A DNA stretch of 64,000 nucleotides, taken from Rhodocollybia butyracea (Eukaryota > Basidiomycota > Agaricomycetes > Agaricales > Omphalotaceae). Location: positions 1 to 64,000 of the forward strand of contig JADNRY010000325.1 in the NCBI GenBank assembly GCA_015501585.1, given 5' to 3'. Below the pieces are notes generated by a model. The model was not told the origin of the DNA. It worked only from the letters and a program-made list of their open reading frames with translations, and did not search any database. This document shows, piece by piece, positions 1-12,021 of this stretch (the stretch's first letter is position 1; the number at the start of each line of letters is the position of its first letter). The translations under genes and the position numbers were made by a program.

Positions 1-1600
1 CTGGGACCAGGTCGTAGACAAGTGAGTAACAAACCCGTTCGAACCAGCCATAGATAATCAACGAACCTCCTTCAGTTTCGACAACATGGAGCTCAAGCCT
101 GAACTTCTCGTGGTATATATGCCTACGGGTATGTACGATCTCACTAACAAAAATTAAATTGAAAAAAAAAACTGATATTCGTTCATTTCCGACAGTTTCG
201 AACGTCCATCCGCTATCCAACAACGAGCCATCGTACCCGTCGTCAAAGGTCACGACGTTATCGCGCAGGCCCAGTCTGGGAACTGGCAAGACCGCCACTT
301 TCTCCATTTCCATTCTGCAGCAGGTCGGTACTCTCTTAGCTTCATCTAACGACAATGTCACTAATTTTCTCAAAGCTGGACATGTCCATCAAAGGGACAC
401 AGGCCCTGATCCTCGCCCCTACCCGTGAGCTGGCTCAGCAAATCCAAAAAGTCGTCGTCGCTCTTGGCGACTACATGAATATCGAGTGTCACGCTTGCGT
501 CGGAGGCACCAACGTTCGTGAAGACATGGCCAAACTACAGGAAGGTGTCCAAGTTGTCGTTGGTACGCCAGGACGTGTCTTCGACATGATAAACCGTCGT
601 GCTCTCAAGGCCGACACTATCAAGATCTTCTGTCTCGACGAGGCCGACGAGATGTTATCTCGTGGTTTCAAGGACCAGATTTACGAAGGTATGTAGACGT
701 TTTTCATTTCCCCCTTGTCCACGCGCCGAGCAGACGGCGTAAGATTTCAAAGCTATAAGCTAACTTTTTTGCGCCACGATCTAGTGTTCCAGCTTCTGCC
801 TCAGGACACTCAGGTGGTGCTTCTCTCTGCTACCATGCCTGCAGACGTGCTCGAAGTAACGAAAAAGTTCATGCGTGACCCGGTCCGCATTCTCGTCAAG
901 AGGGACGAGTTGACTCTCGAGGGTATCAAGCAGTTCTACATCGCGGTGGAGAAGGAGGAGTGGAAGCTGGACACGCTCTGTGATCTGTATGAAACCGTTA
1001 CGATCACTCAGGCCGTCATTTTCTGCAACACCCGCCGGAAAGTCGACTGGCTCACAGAGAAGATGCACTCCCGCGAGTTCACGGTATCGGCCATGGTAAG
1101 TATCTTCTTCTGATTATGTGAATGCTAGCTGACCCTTGTTCATCATGTACAGCACGGAGACATGGAACAGAAACAACGGGAGGTTCTGATGAAGGAATTC
1201 CGATCTGGTTCCTCGCGTGTCTTGATCACTACTGACCTACTCGCTCGTGGTATCGACGTTCAGCAGGTGTCGTTGGTCATTAACTACGACTTGCCCACCA
1301 ACCGCGAAAATTACATTCACCGTATCGGCCGTGGTGGTCGTTTTGGACGAAAGGGTGTTGCTATTAACTTTGTCACTACTGAAGATGTTAGGATGTTGCG
1401 CGATATTGAACGTGAGTACTGTTGGCTGTATCTTCGGTAGCATCTTCGGTGGCATCTGATTCATTCTATTCCTGCGTCAAATAGAGTTCTACAACACCCA
1501 GATTGACGAAATGCCTCTCAACGTTGCGTAAGTCATTTCATCATGATTCTTAGTCTCGGTGCCTAGTGCTGACGACATTTCTTCTAGGGATCTCATTTAA
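1..1600 (+). CDS. eIF4A: ATP-dependent RNA helicase eIF4A (5' partial, two apparent frameshifts)
   Basis: This is the DEAD-box helicase subunit of eIF4F, which unwinds mRNA 5' leaders during cap-dependent translation initiation. Visible exons are 1-21, 76-128, 196-323, 376-688, 785-1095, 1153-1411, 1485-1527 and 1588-1600; the start codon lies outside the window. Motifs in order are a Q-motif region (FERPSAIQQ), Walker A (AQSGTGKT), PTREL, GG, TPGR, DEAD, SAT, ARGID and HRIGRGGR, with the family C-terminus ending in ADLI. Two one-base lesions are seen: a C is missing near 109 (ELLRG region) and a G is extra at 278-280 (Walker A region). Between them the shifted frame has no stop and rejoins the correct frame at GTGKT, so an ORF survives but the Q-motif would be scrambled. 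Intron 324-375 has an unusual GTCGGT donor. Identity is certain; whether the lesions are real is not. Confidence 0.95.
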
Positions 1601-2476
1601 TGTAGCTACCGCGCCTCCCAGTCACGTTCATACTCCCATGTTTCTCATCCGTCTGCTACTCGTGTATGTATCGTGATCCTTGACGTTCGGCTGGTGCTTC
1701 GTGGACTGGGCGTACACAACTCAAAAAATCTGCTGTTTGCAGCTCCTGTCCTCTCTGGCACCTGCCTGTTGATGTTTCTTACTTTGCTTATGTGTCTTGT
1801 TTTTGCCTGTTCGTTTTTCACCTGTTTTTTTTTCGTGTTTTCCTTGCCTCGGCAACTTTCTATCATCTAGATGTTGTAGTATTAAGGAGTTACCGAGAAT
1901 ATACATGCATCGTAACCCGCATTGCCTCTTGGAATTAACCCACAAATTATCTCGCCGACTCTTCGTCGGGCGTCGTCGGGGCTTGCGTCGCAGAAATGAA
2001 TAGTATTTGAAATGCGTGATTGAGAGGCTGTTCAGATGGTGCTTCACTGCTTCAGTCCAACACAGCTTTGGGTTTGGTGGGCAGTGGTTCAAACTTCAGG
2101 CCGGGTTCAGATCAATGCATGCTTCTGATCCATGAACTGGTTTGTTGTGGCTTATGATTTTGGCTGCGGGTGTCAAGTTGAATAAAAAGGGGCCCGACTC
2201 GATGTTGATTGCCACTAAACCCATATTTGCAACTCCCCTGCAAACTTCAAGTAACACATCCATCTGCGAGGTTGCCTCAGTGCGCGGTGCTAGCGCCATC
2301 TCTCTGTCAGGTTCTGTCATTCGCCCCTTTTCCTTCCTGTCAAAGAGACGAATCTAACGAATCGTAACGGATGTCCTGCGCCCAGGTCGCAATCATGGTT
2401 AGTTCTCCTCTGCTTAAACAGATCCGGACCTGTATTCTGTCATTCATCTTGTCTTTATTACATTACCTTTGGGTCG
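1601..2476. other. Intergenic: eIF4A 3' flank and upstream region of the phosphatase gene
   Basis: No convincing coding exon is seen. The stretch holds the T-rich 3' flank of the helicase gene and then the upstream region of the next gene. Open frames on both strands here (for example 1721-2092 minus) are low in complexity and match no family I know. Confidence 0.5.
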
Positions 2477-2487
2477 GGATAAAAAGG
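2477..2487 (+). promoter_or_regulatory. TATA-like box of the phosphatase gene
   Basis: GGATAAAAAGG lies about 65 bases before the ATG at 2545. That spacing would put transcription start near 2510 with a short leader. It supports choosing the ATG at 2545 over the upstream in-frame ATGs. Confidence 0.45.
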
Positions 2488-2544
2488 ACTTACCTTTCCC
2501 GATTATTACAGCCCTCTGGCTTTCAACATCTATCACTTCACACA

Positions 2545-3210
2545 ATGGCATATCATAACCGATCCTGGCCACAGACGACTACGACAAGCTCAAATCCACT
2601 TAATAGCTCCAGTCGTAGCCTATCATTAGGCTCCTCTACAGCGCCCACTTCGACTCGCTCTTCCTCACTTACCCCTCTCCACTATCGTCGCTCAACGACA
2701 CCTACTGTACCCATACCGGTATCTCGAACACCAGCGTCGGAGATTATACCTCGGGTATACATCTCTGACCTTTCCTTTGCAGAAAACCCCAGTCTTCTAG
2801 GAACATACCAAATTACACACATACTCTCAATCCTTCCCGAAACCGTCTGCATCCCGCACAATCTCCACGCCATTTTGGGCTACACACCAGCCCGACTGCA
2901 GATAAACGTCGAAGACCTTCCTTTTTCAGAACTCGCAGCGCATTTACCAACAACCACTGCCTTCATCCGCGATGCCCTTCGGGGAAATCCCGAAGCAAGG
3001 GTTCTCGTGCACTGCGTTGAGGGAATTAGCCGGAGTGCGAGTGTCGTTGCGGCTTTCTTGATGGCTCAATACGGATGGACCCCTCGCGAGGCGGTGGGGT
3101 ACGTTAAGGAGAAGCGAAAAATCGCGAATCCGAATTTTGGATTCGTCAAACAGCTTTACGAATATGGGAGGGACGTGCTTGGCCATCGGGGGCTCGTAGA
3201 AGGGATGTAA
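2545..3210 (+). CDS. Dual-specificity protein phosphatase
   Basis: This intronless gene encodes about 221 residues. Residues 1-65 are a Ser/Thr-rich, probably disordered tail; residues 68-215 form a DSP-type phosphatase domain. The signature HCVEGISRSAS gives the catalytic Cys157 and the phosphate-binding Arg163, and Asp124 in the NVEDLP motif sits where the family's general acid is expected. The domain hydrolyses phospho-Ser/Thr and phospho-Tyr in proteins. The Ser after the P-loop Arg and the ANPNFGF motif are usual for the family. The frame is open further upstream to 2371, but that part is unlike the family, and the ATG at 2545 has a good CACAATGGC context and an upstream TATA-like box. 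The substrate cannot be told. It appears intact, unlike its neighbours. Confidence 0.9.
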   Translation: MAYHNRSWPQTTTTSSNPLNSSSRSLSLGSSTAPTSTRSSSLTPLHYRRSTTPTVPIPVSRTPASEIIPRVYISDLSFAENPSLLGTYQITHILSILPETVCIPHNLHAILGYTPARLQINVEDLPFSELAAHLPTTTAFIRDALRGNPEARVLVHCVEGISRSASVVAAFLMAQYGWTPREAVGYVKEKRKIANPNFGFVKQLYEYGRDVLGHRGLVEGM

Positions 3211-4257
3211 GTGAGGTCGTGGAGCGTCTGAAGTATGTGGGCAGGCTATGTAGGGTGGAGTGAAGGTGTCGTATGGCGCGTCTCCATCCCCAGCGTTGGT
3301 GTATTGCAAATGCATGCACCTCAACAAAAATTGTTACCCGGGACTAGGTGATAGGAAGATTTCAGGCTTTCTGTTCAACACCAGTGTTCATCCGGTTATG
3401 TCTTCTAAATTTTCTTTTTTCTTTCGCATATCATTATCCGCCTTCATTTCGTCGGGTTTGTCTACACTTTTTCTTTATACCTTACTTAGTACCCTTTGTG
3501 TTTCTTCTCTGCCCATATGCAACGTATGCTCACTGAACATACATTAATTACTTCAAGTTCATATTTAAACAGTTCATGCTTTTTTTGGCTTACACGACAT
3601 ATTGTACTTCTACCACATACATACACTTTACTTTCTCCTTCTGTATCTTTACTGTATCATTCAGATGAACAGAGTTAGGACGTTTACTACGTACCCTTGA
3701 AACAAAACGCCGCTTGATAAATAACTGCCATTTGGGCTCCATAGTAAGTAAGGCGATATAAACTCTGCTCGAGCCTGGTACCGTGTACTCCGGAGGAAAA
3801 AAATCCCGGGAAACACAGAACGACCTAGAATTCCGAATTATTTTAATTCACATCATGTTTCGGGGACTGTCCAGCGTGAATTGGAATTCCTAACCTGGGC
3901 CTTTCGAAAAATTGCGATGCGCAGAAACTGAACATGTTACAACAACAAAAAACGATAGATCAAGCTACATATATGTACTATGTACATTGAGATTATTATC
4001 TATTGCTGTCCCCATTCTGGCCGTTCTGAATCAACGGGGACATATTAGACTACAAGTCGTGCGTCACTGTCCTAATGATAAAAGTCATGTCCAAAGCTCA
4101 CCCTCCGTCCGACCAGAAGACGCGCATGTAATGGAGCCGCAGCGAGTATCCTGCTCTCTGGCGTGTTTAATATGGCGATCCAGCTATTACCCACTAGCGG
4201 TCTAGGAACTCAAAACCCGTACGCGCTAATCATCGGTGATTACATGGACCCACATCA
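3211..4257. other. Intergenic between convergent phosphatase and Rab genes
   Basis: Only T-rich and pyrimidine-rich sequence is seen, consistent with 3' flanks of two convergent genes. No exon-like frame with recognisable protein was found on either strand. Confidence 0.5.
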
Positions 4258-5401
4258 TCACGAATTGCAACAAGGAGCACGATGGTTCCTTCCGCCATCA
4301 AGGGACACGTTACGATTTGGCGAGTCTCCAGTGGCGGGCTTTGATAACTTCACGCCAGGCGACTATAAGTGTTTAGGTACCAGGGCGAAAACATAAGAAA
4401 GAATCAGTAAACTGAGTTACGAATAAGGAAACAGGATAGGACGATATCATTCATCTAATTTATCTACTCACCTGGTCATCGTCAAACGCTCCTCCCCGAA
4501 TCTTTATAAGAATATCTCTTGCAGCTTGTTCAAATGCGTTCTCAACATTCAACCCTGACTTTGCGCTGGACTCAACGAATAACAGTCCTTCTTCTTTCGC
4601 AAAAAAGCTCGGCTTCTTCAAATGACACCTGACGCTTGTTAGAGCTGGATTTCAACATGCCTGACGCGCCTTGGGATGAGAGGTCCGACGATTCTGGTTC
4701 CGATTCATGATCGCATAAATCTATTTTGTTTCCAACGAGAATGCAGGAGAGATGTGGGTCCGCATGCTGCCGAACGTCCGCTAGCCAGGTCCGGCAGTTG
4801 AGAAAGCCTACCGGAGAGTATAAGAAGGGCGATTCGCTCATACGAAGAAGGAAGATGCTATGCCTACTCTTGCGCGAGGTCACGTCGTATACCAACAAGC
4901 AACCTGCCGCACCACGGTAATACAAACGTGTAATGGATCGAAATGATTCTGTGCCCGCAGTGTCCCAGCCTATACCCACGATGAACGAAACGGTTAGAGC
5001 GAGACTATGTTTCGGAAACAGGCGAACGAAAATTGAACTCATCCACCGAAAGCGGGAGTTTGGGAGTAGCGGTGTAGAATTTGAGACATACATTGCAGCT
5101 TAATAACTTTGTTCTCCTCGGGAATTGTAATCAGTTTCGAACCAAATTCGACTCCTAGCTATGACGATTAATGGGCTAAGGACACAGCATAAGGGGATTT
5201 AGACCAGAAAGTACCCACTGTTGGATCAGGTTCAGCAAGGAATCGCTGGTCTGTGAGCCGTACAAGGAGAGATGATTTCCCCACTGCCGCGTCACCTGTA
5301 ATTCCGTTTAACAACTGAGTACTGAGGGCTTGCAACGATTATAGAGGCAGCGCACCAATTATGATAAACTTGAGGACATAGTGCCAGCTAATTCCCGCCA
5401 T
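4258..5401 (-). CDS. Rab GTPase, Rab2/Rab4/Rab14 type (one apparent frameshift)
   Basis: This small GTPase probably acts in vesicle trafficking. There are six exons: 5401-5356, 5295-5215, 5154-5092, 4969-4868, 4807-4472 and 4362-4258. Together they give about 243 residues once one surplus base is ignored. Motifs are P-loop GDAAVGKS (16-23), switch I region PTVGVEFGSK, WDTAG (65-69), [21 protein letters not shown] (NKxD 124-127) and SSAK. The C-terminus CCNS is a di-cysteine prenylation signal, which shows that the last exon is correctly found. A serine-rich loop after NKID is longer than usual. The run of six A at 4601-4606 has one base too many; five restores FAKEEGLLF, the expected sequence. 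Introns of 60, 60, 122, 60 and 109 nt all obey GT-AG. Rab2 versus Rab4 cannot be settled by eye. Confidence 0.92.
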
Positions 5402-8400
5402 GCTAAAGCTTTAAGGATAAGACCAAGTCGTTGTATCAAGTCAAGCGTCATCTTGACAACGCGGTCCGGCAAAGTCAAAATCACAAGACCACGGGCGGCA
5501 AACTCTCTTCGCCGAAGAGGAGCCTGTTCGGCGACCACGGACGAGTTTTCACAATTTCGTCTTTCATGCTTATCTAGGTTAATTCTGCTTCTAGGAATAG
5601 CTAGTACATTCAGATTAATGCAGGCGCAGTCCTAAATCGCTAAAGGAAACTCAGAGACTCGCTCCAGAAAAGGGGGCTGGTATCACTGCTCTTGCCTGGG
5701 TGAACGGAAAAGGAGGTGCTGTATAGGTTCTGTAGGATCAACATCTGGAAGTAAGGAAGGAAGGAAGTCTATTATATCATATATGTCATATTCCTTATTG
5801 TCGCCAGGCCAGCCGTCCGCTAGTCCTGTGTCTGTCCTTGTCGCGAGTCTGTATGACCAGTGTCAATTTCGTTCACTAGATTTGGATTCATTTTGAGACA
5901 TGGTAAGAGCAATCGCTACCCTTGGCCGCATTCTTATCTCCTTGCTCTAGCTTATTTTGTTTCCTTGGTGTTCGAGAATAGCTTAACGTTGCAACATATG
6001 TTGTTGTTTCATCAAGGCGAGCGCTATATTAGACTATGTTTACGGGTCTCTTCCGCTAGATTCAACTGGAAAAGAGTGACTTCTACTTGTTCGCTAGTAG
6101 GCTTAATACTCGATTAGTCTGGGGACTCTGGGCTCAGTTAAGCTACTGGAATATTTGATCTTGTCGCGTCGAACGTACGCGCGATTTTGTTCTCCCTCTC
6201 TGCTCACATTCAAATTTAGAACAAGCCACCCGCTAGGGTCAGTGACTCTTCAAAAAGCACGCCTCGGCCTTCTGCCTCTTTCCGCTCAAGGGAAAATGAA
6301 CCGGTTCGTAACATCAGGCGCGTCGGCGGTCCAGCTAACCGATTCAGGAAGATACACCGCCTCAACAAGGCAGCCCTTGTTGAACCAAGAGAAACATCGT
6401 CGCATTCGTGCACACGCGGGAAGCAACTGCTGATATTAATGATGGTCAACCTTCAAGTCATAGTCATTTTGTTGAACAAGTGGGTGATTCAGCTGATATC
6501 ATGGTCTCACTATTCATACAGAAGGCCAGTGAATAATGGCCGTTGCGCATTCAATGCTTTGGACGCAGACGCGCTGCCTCCGGTTGAAATAACCGAGTTC
6601 CGAATGTAACAAATGGCTAGCAAATAGCATCGTTTTAACTAAGTACACCCTGTGTCCTTAGCTCAGCCATGGAGCTAGAGGTACTCCTCGTCGGGTGCCG
6701 GCGACGATCATCGCTCGTCAGCTTCATACTTTGTTTCTGATTTCTGACCAGTTATTTCTGTTACTGGCACGCCGCCGCTCTATCATCTTTCACATTTTTC
6801 TGTCAAGTAACCTGTCCAAAATGAAATTATGGATGAATAACACAGACGACATGAACGTTCTTTCTTCTCTACTCTTCTCTACCCAGCTCTACCCGCGCTA
6901 CGTACCCACTCAAGTAAATTCTCGCTAGCAAAAATGTCTTAAAGTCGGGTATCAAAGACTTCTTTAGAAGCTTTTTATGGTACATGAAACTCGAATGTTC
7001 TTCCCGACCAGTCCCGACCTCACTCGGATTATTATCTATCGCGGCTACGACATTCGAAGGCGCAAATTACATCGTAGGATCAGAAGCTCACAGCACCAGA
7101 TTAATTCTCTCTCCCTGCATTTGCATATGCAACAGATGCCGGGTGTTTAGATTCATTAAACTCCGCTACCAGTGCGCCGCTGCAGTACCGTGTTCGGCAA
7201 TATGATGTTCTATGATGTCCTATTCTACCGCGGGTCGTGAACCTTGCCTTTGGGAGTGAGCCCGAAGGTGAGTACTTTATATGAGTTACCGCGTAAAAGC
7301 CTGAAACTCCGAAATAACTTTCTCTTCCATAGATAAGCTTTGGTATATGAGCTCTAACGCTACTTGAATAGCAATACTACTCTTCTTTCCGGAATGCATT
7401 GCATGCACATGCAGTCCCGCAGTCCCGGCTCTTTGTTGAGGTTGTCAAAAATTCAGACATAAAATGTGGGGCCGCCCTGGGATGCAAGACTCGAAGAAGC
7501 ACGAGGGTGCATAATCGAAGGAGGTCAAAGATCTCCATTAGTTTCGGTTCTTTCAACCTCATGCACACGGAAATTGACCATAGAACTTAGAAAAACCCTT
7601 CCTGCGCTTTGCTCTGAGTTATGAATATCGGAGATTGATTTTTTTTCGTTATTGAAGGAGTCATCTAATGTCCAAAAGTCGAACCAGCTCATATGGCTCT
7701 CCAAAGTGCTACCGTGTGTAGACTTGCCCTTCCGCAAACTGAATATTGGCGTGTAGGATGCATGCGCTCGCCATAGTTATTACTTTACGCATTACTTCGC
7801 GTTGCTTGAATCGGAAGACTAAAAACTCAGTGGACCCACTGATACCGTACGAGATCGATCGTTAATGGCTTTTTCATATTTACGTATTTCGTGCATCAAC
7901 TCGTTAGTAGCTGTGTTAGCTGTGTTAGCTTCAGGCGTTGCGTAACCTGTTAGAAGGATGGGGGGAAGCTTTGTGAATTATTGATCTTTGATTTGAATCC
8001 TTACTAAGTATACAGAATGTGCCCGGCTATACCTTTGATCAATTCATGACAATTGACCTGCTATGATAACGCCAGCTTTGATCGACCAATATGGGAATAA
8101 GCACGTGCAAAACTCGTGCTGGAAGTTCAATCACTCACTTGCCAACTTTTACCTCATCTGCATACTTACACCTTGTCCATTTCGGCTTTATGACTCTCGA
8201 ATTGACGCTTTCCATTATGATAAGTTACTGATATCGCCACACGATCTTGGACAACGCACACGATGCGATGCAAAAAGGCGAGACTCGCGATATCGTGTGC
8301 TTGGGTAAAGTTGGGGACAATTTTACTTCAGTTGAGACTCGACCTGTTGCCACTGCGATAGACTCACAACGAATTATGCCGAACGAGCTCCCACCAGAGT

Positions 8401-9218
8401 CCCGGCCGTGTTTTTATTTATTATGATACGACTTCAAACATTAGATCTGATTCGCCGCTTTGCGTATTCATCATAAGGATCCGCGGCGGGAGAATATACG
8501 TCCTCGCTGGGTTCCAAACATATGCAGTATGGATTCGTAAACTACCTTTCCGTGTAGACTCGTCTGACAAGCTTTGTACTCCATTTTGCTTTCCATTCTT
8601 TAATCTCCACGCTTGTGTGTGTATCTCAAGCTCCTCTATCTCTACTTATAGACGCTGTGGTTTCTTCTACCGCTTCAACAAATTGCTTTTGCATGACGCG
8701 TGATGTTTGGGCCGCGTCGGAGGACCACTATCGTTGGGCCAATTATGACTGTGCTGTTCGAACGTCCAGAAGTAGTCAAGTTGCGATCATACACTTTGAT
8801 CGAATATATTCGAAACCAGGTAGATGGTAGTAATTTAGGGCTTCCGAGCTTTTATAGTGCGGCTCAGGTGGATGGTGGGGTACCCCCGCTGCTCTATCCT
8901 CACTCTCATACAAGACGCAGGTGGTGGCTTGTGGGCAAGTTACGCAAACTGTCGGGATCATGATGCTCAGTGTATCTCGCAACTGAGAATTAACAATAAC
9001 TAACAGAGTATCATTTACCTACCTGAAATACTGGAATTATACTTGAAAAGGCGAGGTAATGATTGAAATTATTCCCGTGTATCTACAGCGCTTCCCCTAG
9101 GGATATTGTCCGAGACCCTCAACAGCTGCATCCCTGAACAGTACGAAAACTTCGACTTCGCCCTGTTCTTTGTCATTTGATCGCAATTGGCAGTCAGTCG
9201 CCAACCATATGATCTTCT
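5402..9218. other. Long gene-poor stretch
   Basis: About 3.8 kb without a supportable gene. Frames on both strands are short and match no family, and no multi-exon gene could be assembled. A (GGAA)n run lies near 5754-5767 and a short direct repeat of TGTGTTAGC near 7911-7930. Confidence 0.45.
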
Positions 9219-9221
9219 ATT

Positions 9222-9600
9222 CACTACGCCAGCGTCAAATAATAACGGGCGAAATTTTTTCCGAAATTATTGCTGTAATTATTTACCTTTTTCGATAAGA
9301 ATTTCGGTTGAAATTGGTTCTCTTTTTCGTGCGAAAAATAAATTGAAAGACAAATAGAATTTCGCCCGTAAATCTTTGATAATTTCGTCTGAAAAATCTA
9401 TTGTAATTGATTATCTTTTTCGATAAGAATTTCGCCCGTAATCTGTTATCTTTTTCGTCCGAAAAAGACAACGAAATTGGTTATCTTTTTCGCTCGTGAT
9501 TAATTAAAAATTTCGAGCGATATTTTTACAAGGTAATCACTGGACAATGATTGGGCAGGAACTGGGCAAGAACTGGGCAGTTCGGTCATGTGATGTGCAG
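9222..9600 (+). repeat. Left long TIR of the CACTA element
   Basis: It pairs with 10095-10477 in inverted orientation. It consists of repeated AT-rich units of the TTTTTCGATAAGAATTTCG type and ends with a stretch rich in the ACTGGGCA motif. Confidence 0.8.
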
Positions 9601-10477
9601 TACTAGACTTAAAGTTACAGGATACCACATATGTATTGGAGTGCCAGCCACCACACGAGGCAAAACCCTATAACGACGTCGGTCGGTATGCTTCTCGAAT
9701 AGCTATAACATTCTTTTGCGGAGCCGACACAAGTCCAAGAAGATTCTTCGCATCATATATCAAACCAGGTTTCATCGCCTCAATACCTGTCTGTCGGGGT
9801 CGTTCACCAAAAGAGGGCTCACAGTAAGACTGCGTATGAATTTGCGTGATCTTTCAGACACTATTGATAGTTTGTCTCGCTGGGCAATGAGAATATTGCG
9901 CGGGACGTGTCTGCGGCTCTATATCTTGAGTGATTTCCGAGTTGATAAGAGTTGTACTATGCCTGATTCTAAAATACACTTTTTCTCCCATGTTCGGAGT
10001 TTCGTTGTGATGAATGGCGCGCAATTACTGGCGCTGCCATGAATACCTATCCTGTATGATACTGAAAGTCATCTTAAGACAGATGAAGTACTGGCAGATG
10101 CAGATCACATGACCGAACTGCCCAGTTCTTGTCCAGTTCCTGCCCAATCATTGTCCAGTTGTTACCTTGTAAAAATATCGCTCGAAATTTTTAACTAATC
10201 ACGAGCGAAAAAGATAAGTAATTTCATTATCTTTTTCGTCCGGAAAAGATAACAGATTACAGGCGAAATTCTTATCGAAAAAGATAATCAATTACAATAG
10301 ATTTTTCAGACGAAATTATCAAAGATTTACGAGCGAAATTCTGTTTGTTTTTCAATTTATTTTTCGCACGAAAAAAGAAAACCAATTTCGACCGAAATTC
10401 TTATCGAAAAAGGTAAATAATTACAGCAATAATTTCGGAAAAAATTTCGCCCGTTATTATTTGACGCTGGCGTAGTG
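9222..10477. mobile_element. Non-autonomous CACTA (EnSpm/CMC) transposon
   Basis: The element starts CACTACGCCAGCGTC and ends with the exact reverse complement GACGCTGGCGTAGTG. It is flanked by a 3-bp direct repeat ATT (9219-9221 and 10478-10480), the target-site size of the CACTA superfamily. The terminal inverted repeats are long, about 380 bp each. They contain many subterminal repeats of the type TTTCGATAAGAATTTCG, where CACTA transposases normally bind. The remaining centre (about 9605-10090) has no transposase, so the element must be mobilised in trans. The two TIRs are still very similar, which suggests a fairly recent insertion. Confidence 0.85.
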
Positions 10478-10480
10478 ATT

Positions 10481-11465
10481 GCAAACTACCTAGTAATTGA
10501 TGCTCTTGGTTATCAAACTTGGGCGAAGGCAGGAAGATTGATTGTGGCGGCCCCGCGAGAGCACTGGCAGCATCACTTGGAGGCCATTTTAGAAGGGCGC
10601 ACTACCCGCCGAACCACTTCCGATATGAACGAAGATTATATACATATTACTTGTTATCACTCTATTGAACGATAAACCCGTAGCGATCTGGTACTGGGGA
10701 TAGCCTTTGATTTGCCTTAGCTAGCTTCAACTCTACTAGCGTCGACACACAGTGCCTTGGGCGGTAGACTCTTGTCGGGTGGGGCTTGATAGCAGTTCTT
10801 CACCCAATGGCACATCGTAGCAGCACGACAGATCTTGAAATGCCATCTAGTCAGTGTTCAAGTTGGCAAGCTTTACAAGGCTTTACACCACTGAAATGAA
10901 TGAGGGGTACTATGGCACGTGTACTGGATTAGTGCAGTCCTCATGTGCTGCTTTGGGAAATATAATGACGGTGCTGAGACACAAGGTCCCCTACGTGCAT
11001 ACCCCGGGGCCCCGCACTCCTTCAACCTGCCTTCAACAGTCCTTCAACTTCTTTCAACCTTCATTTACTCATTGATCCGTATCGCTTCCGTTCCAATTCA
11101 CAAATTGAATTAAATAAATGATCCATATCACTCTCGTCCCCAGATCTGAAACCCAAAGTGGCATCCAATGACCTCTTGCTAACAAGTAGAATTCAAGTTT
11201 AGGGCAGCGTACTATTTCCTACTATCTAGCATTCAAAGCTTACCCAGAGGCCACATTATGGATACTCTTTGGCTTCTCAAACATAGATTGACACCTTCGC
11301 GTTCAACATCAAAAAGAGGAAATTTGGCCCATTCATACATCAATAGTACTGATAGTAATCCTTCTCTCCACAGGTCTCCACCCTTGAACCCTTAAACATA
11401 TACTTAATCCAAGCCTCCCGCGTTTCATTTGAAACCATGCAATACCCGTCGACCCGAACAGACCT
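10481..11465. other. Intergenic
   Basis: No gene recognised. It is the upstream region of the secreted-protein gene and contains only short frames without family resemblance. Confidence 0.45.
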
Positions 11466-11473
11466 TATAAATA
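11466..11473 (+). promoter_or_regulatory. TATA box of the small secreted protein gene
   Basis: TATAAATA lies 110 bases before the ATG at 11576. It is a clean match to a core-promoter TATA box. Confidence 0.55.
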
Positions 11474-11575
11474 CCGCTGCGTATTTGAAGTATGCTTAGC
11501 TCCCCGTCCACTGAAAAGGCTTTCTCATCCGATACTCATACTTGGCCTCCATTCACAAAAGCCAGAAATAACACC

Positions 11576-12021
11576 ATGAAGTTCTTCTCTATCATCCTTA
11601 CTTCCGCCCTTGTACTCTGCGTTTCCGCATGTACTCCGGAGGGGTACAATGACCAGGATCTTGCCTGCCAATACTTGCCCCATAACGTCGGTGATTCTTG
11701 CGAATGGTGCAACGATGCCGGAGACTTGATTTCTGGAAGTGCGTCCCCCTCTTTCCTAAACCCTTCTTTGTCAATCTCAAGCTCAATTTCGATTTTAAGC
11801 TTGTGATAGTAACCTTTTCTGCGCTTGATGGAGAGTCAAGACTCGAAGCTCGTCACACGTTTGAAAGCCTGAAACGTATGTGTGTTGCTGGTACTATTCA
11901 CTTTGGGATTTCCATTGAGTTGTAATTTGCCTCTGCAGAACGGTCGGAGAACTTGAATACAAGTTATAATATCTGTGGTTCCTGCTGGCTGTATGTTCGG
12001 GCGAGAGTCAATGAGAAATAA
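11576..12021 (+). CDS. Small secreted cysteine-containing protein
   Basis: The model has three exons (11576-11738, 11810-11875, 11939-12021) and about 103 residues. Residues 1-18 (MKFFSIILTSALVLCVSA) are a clear signal peptide. The mature part would carry six cysteines: 19, 31, 42, 45, 89 and 92, including CEWC and CGSC pairs. The second intron (GTATGT...CTGCAG) is convincing. The first acceptor could also lie 17 nt further on (ending at 11832) in the same phase, so the middle exon is uncertain. Phases agree across all three exons and the frame closes at TAA. I recognise no family; size, leader and Cys content fit the broad class of effector-like or hydrophobin-unrelated small secreted proteins of mushrooms. 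No function can be assigned. Confidence 0.65.

Noticed and set aside
1721..2092. 123-codon minus-strand ORF downstream of eIF4A
   Set aside because: Low-complexity, basic composition in a 3' flank; no family features and no supporting signals.
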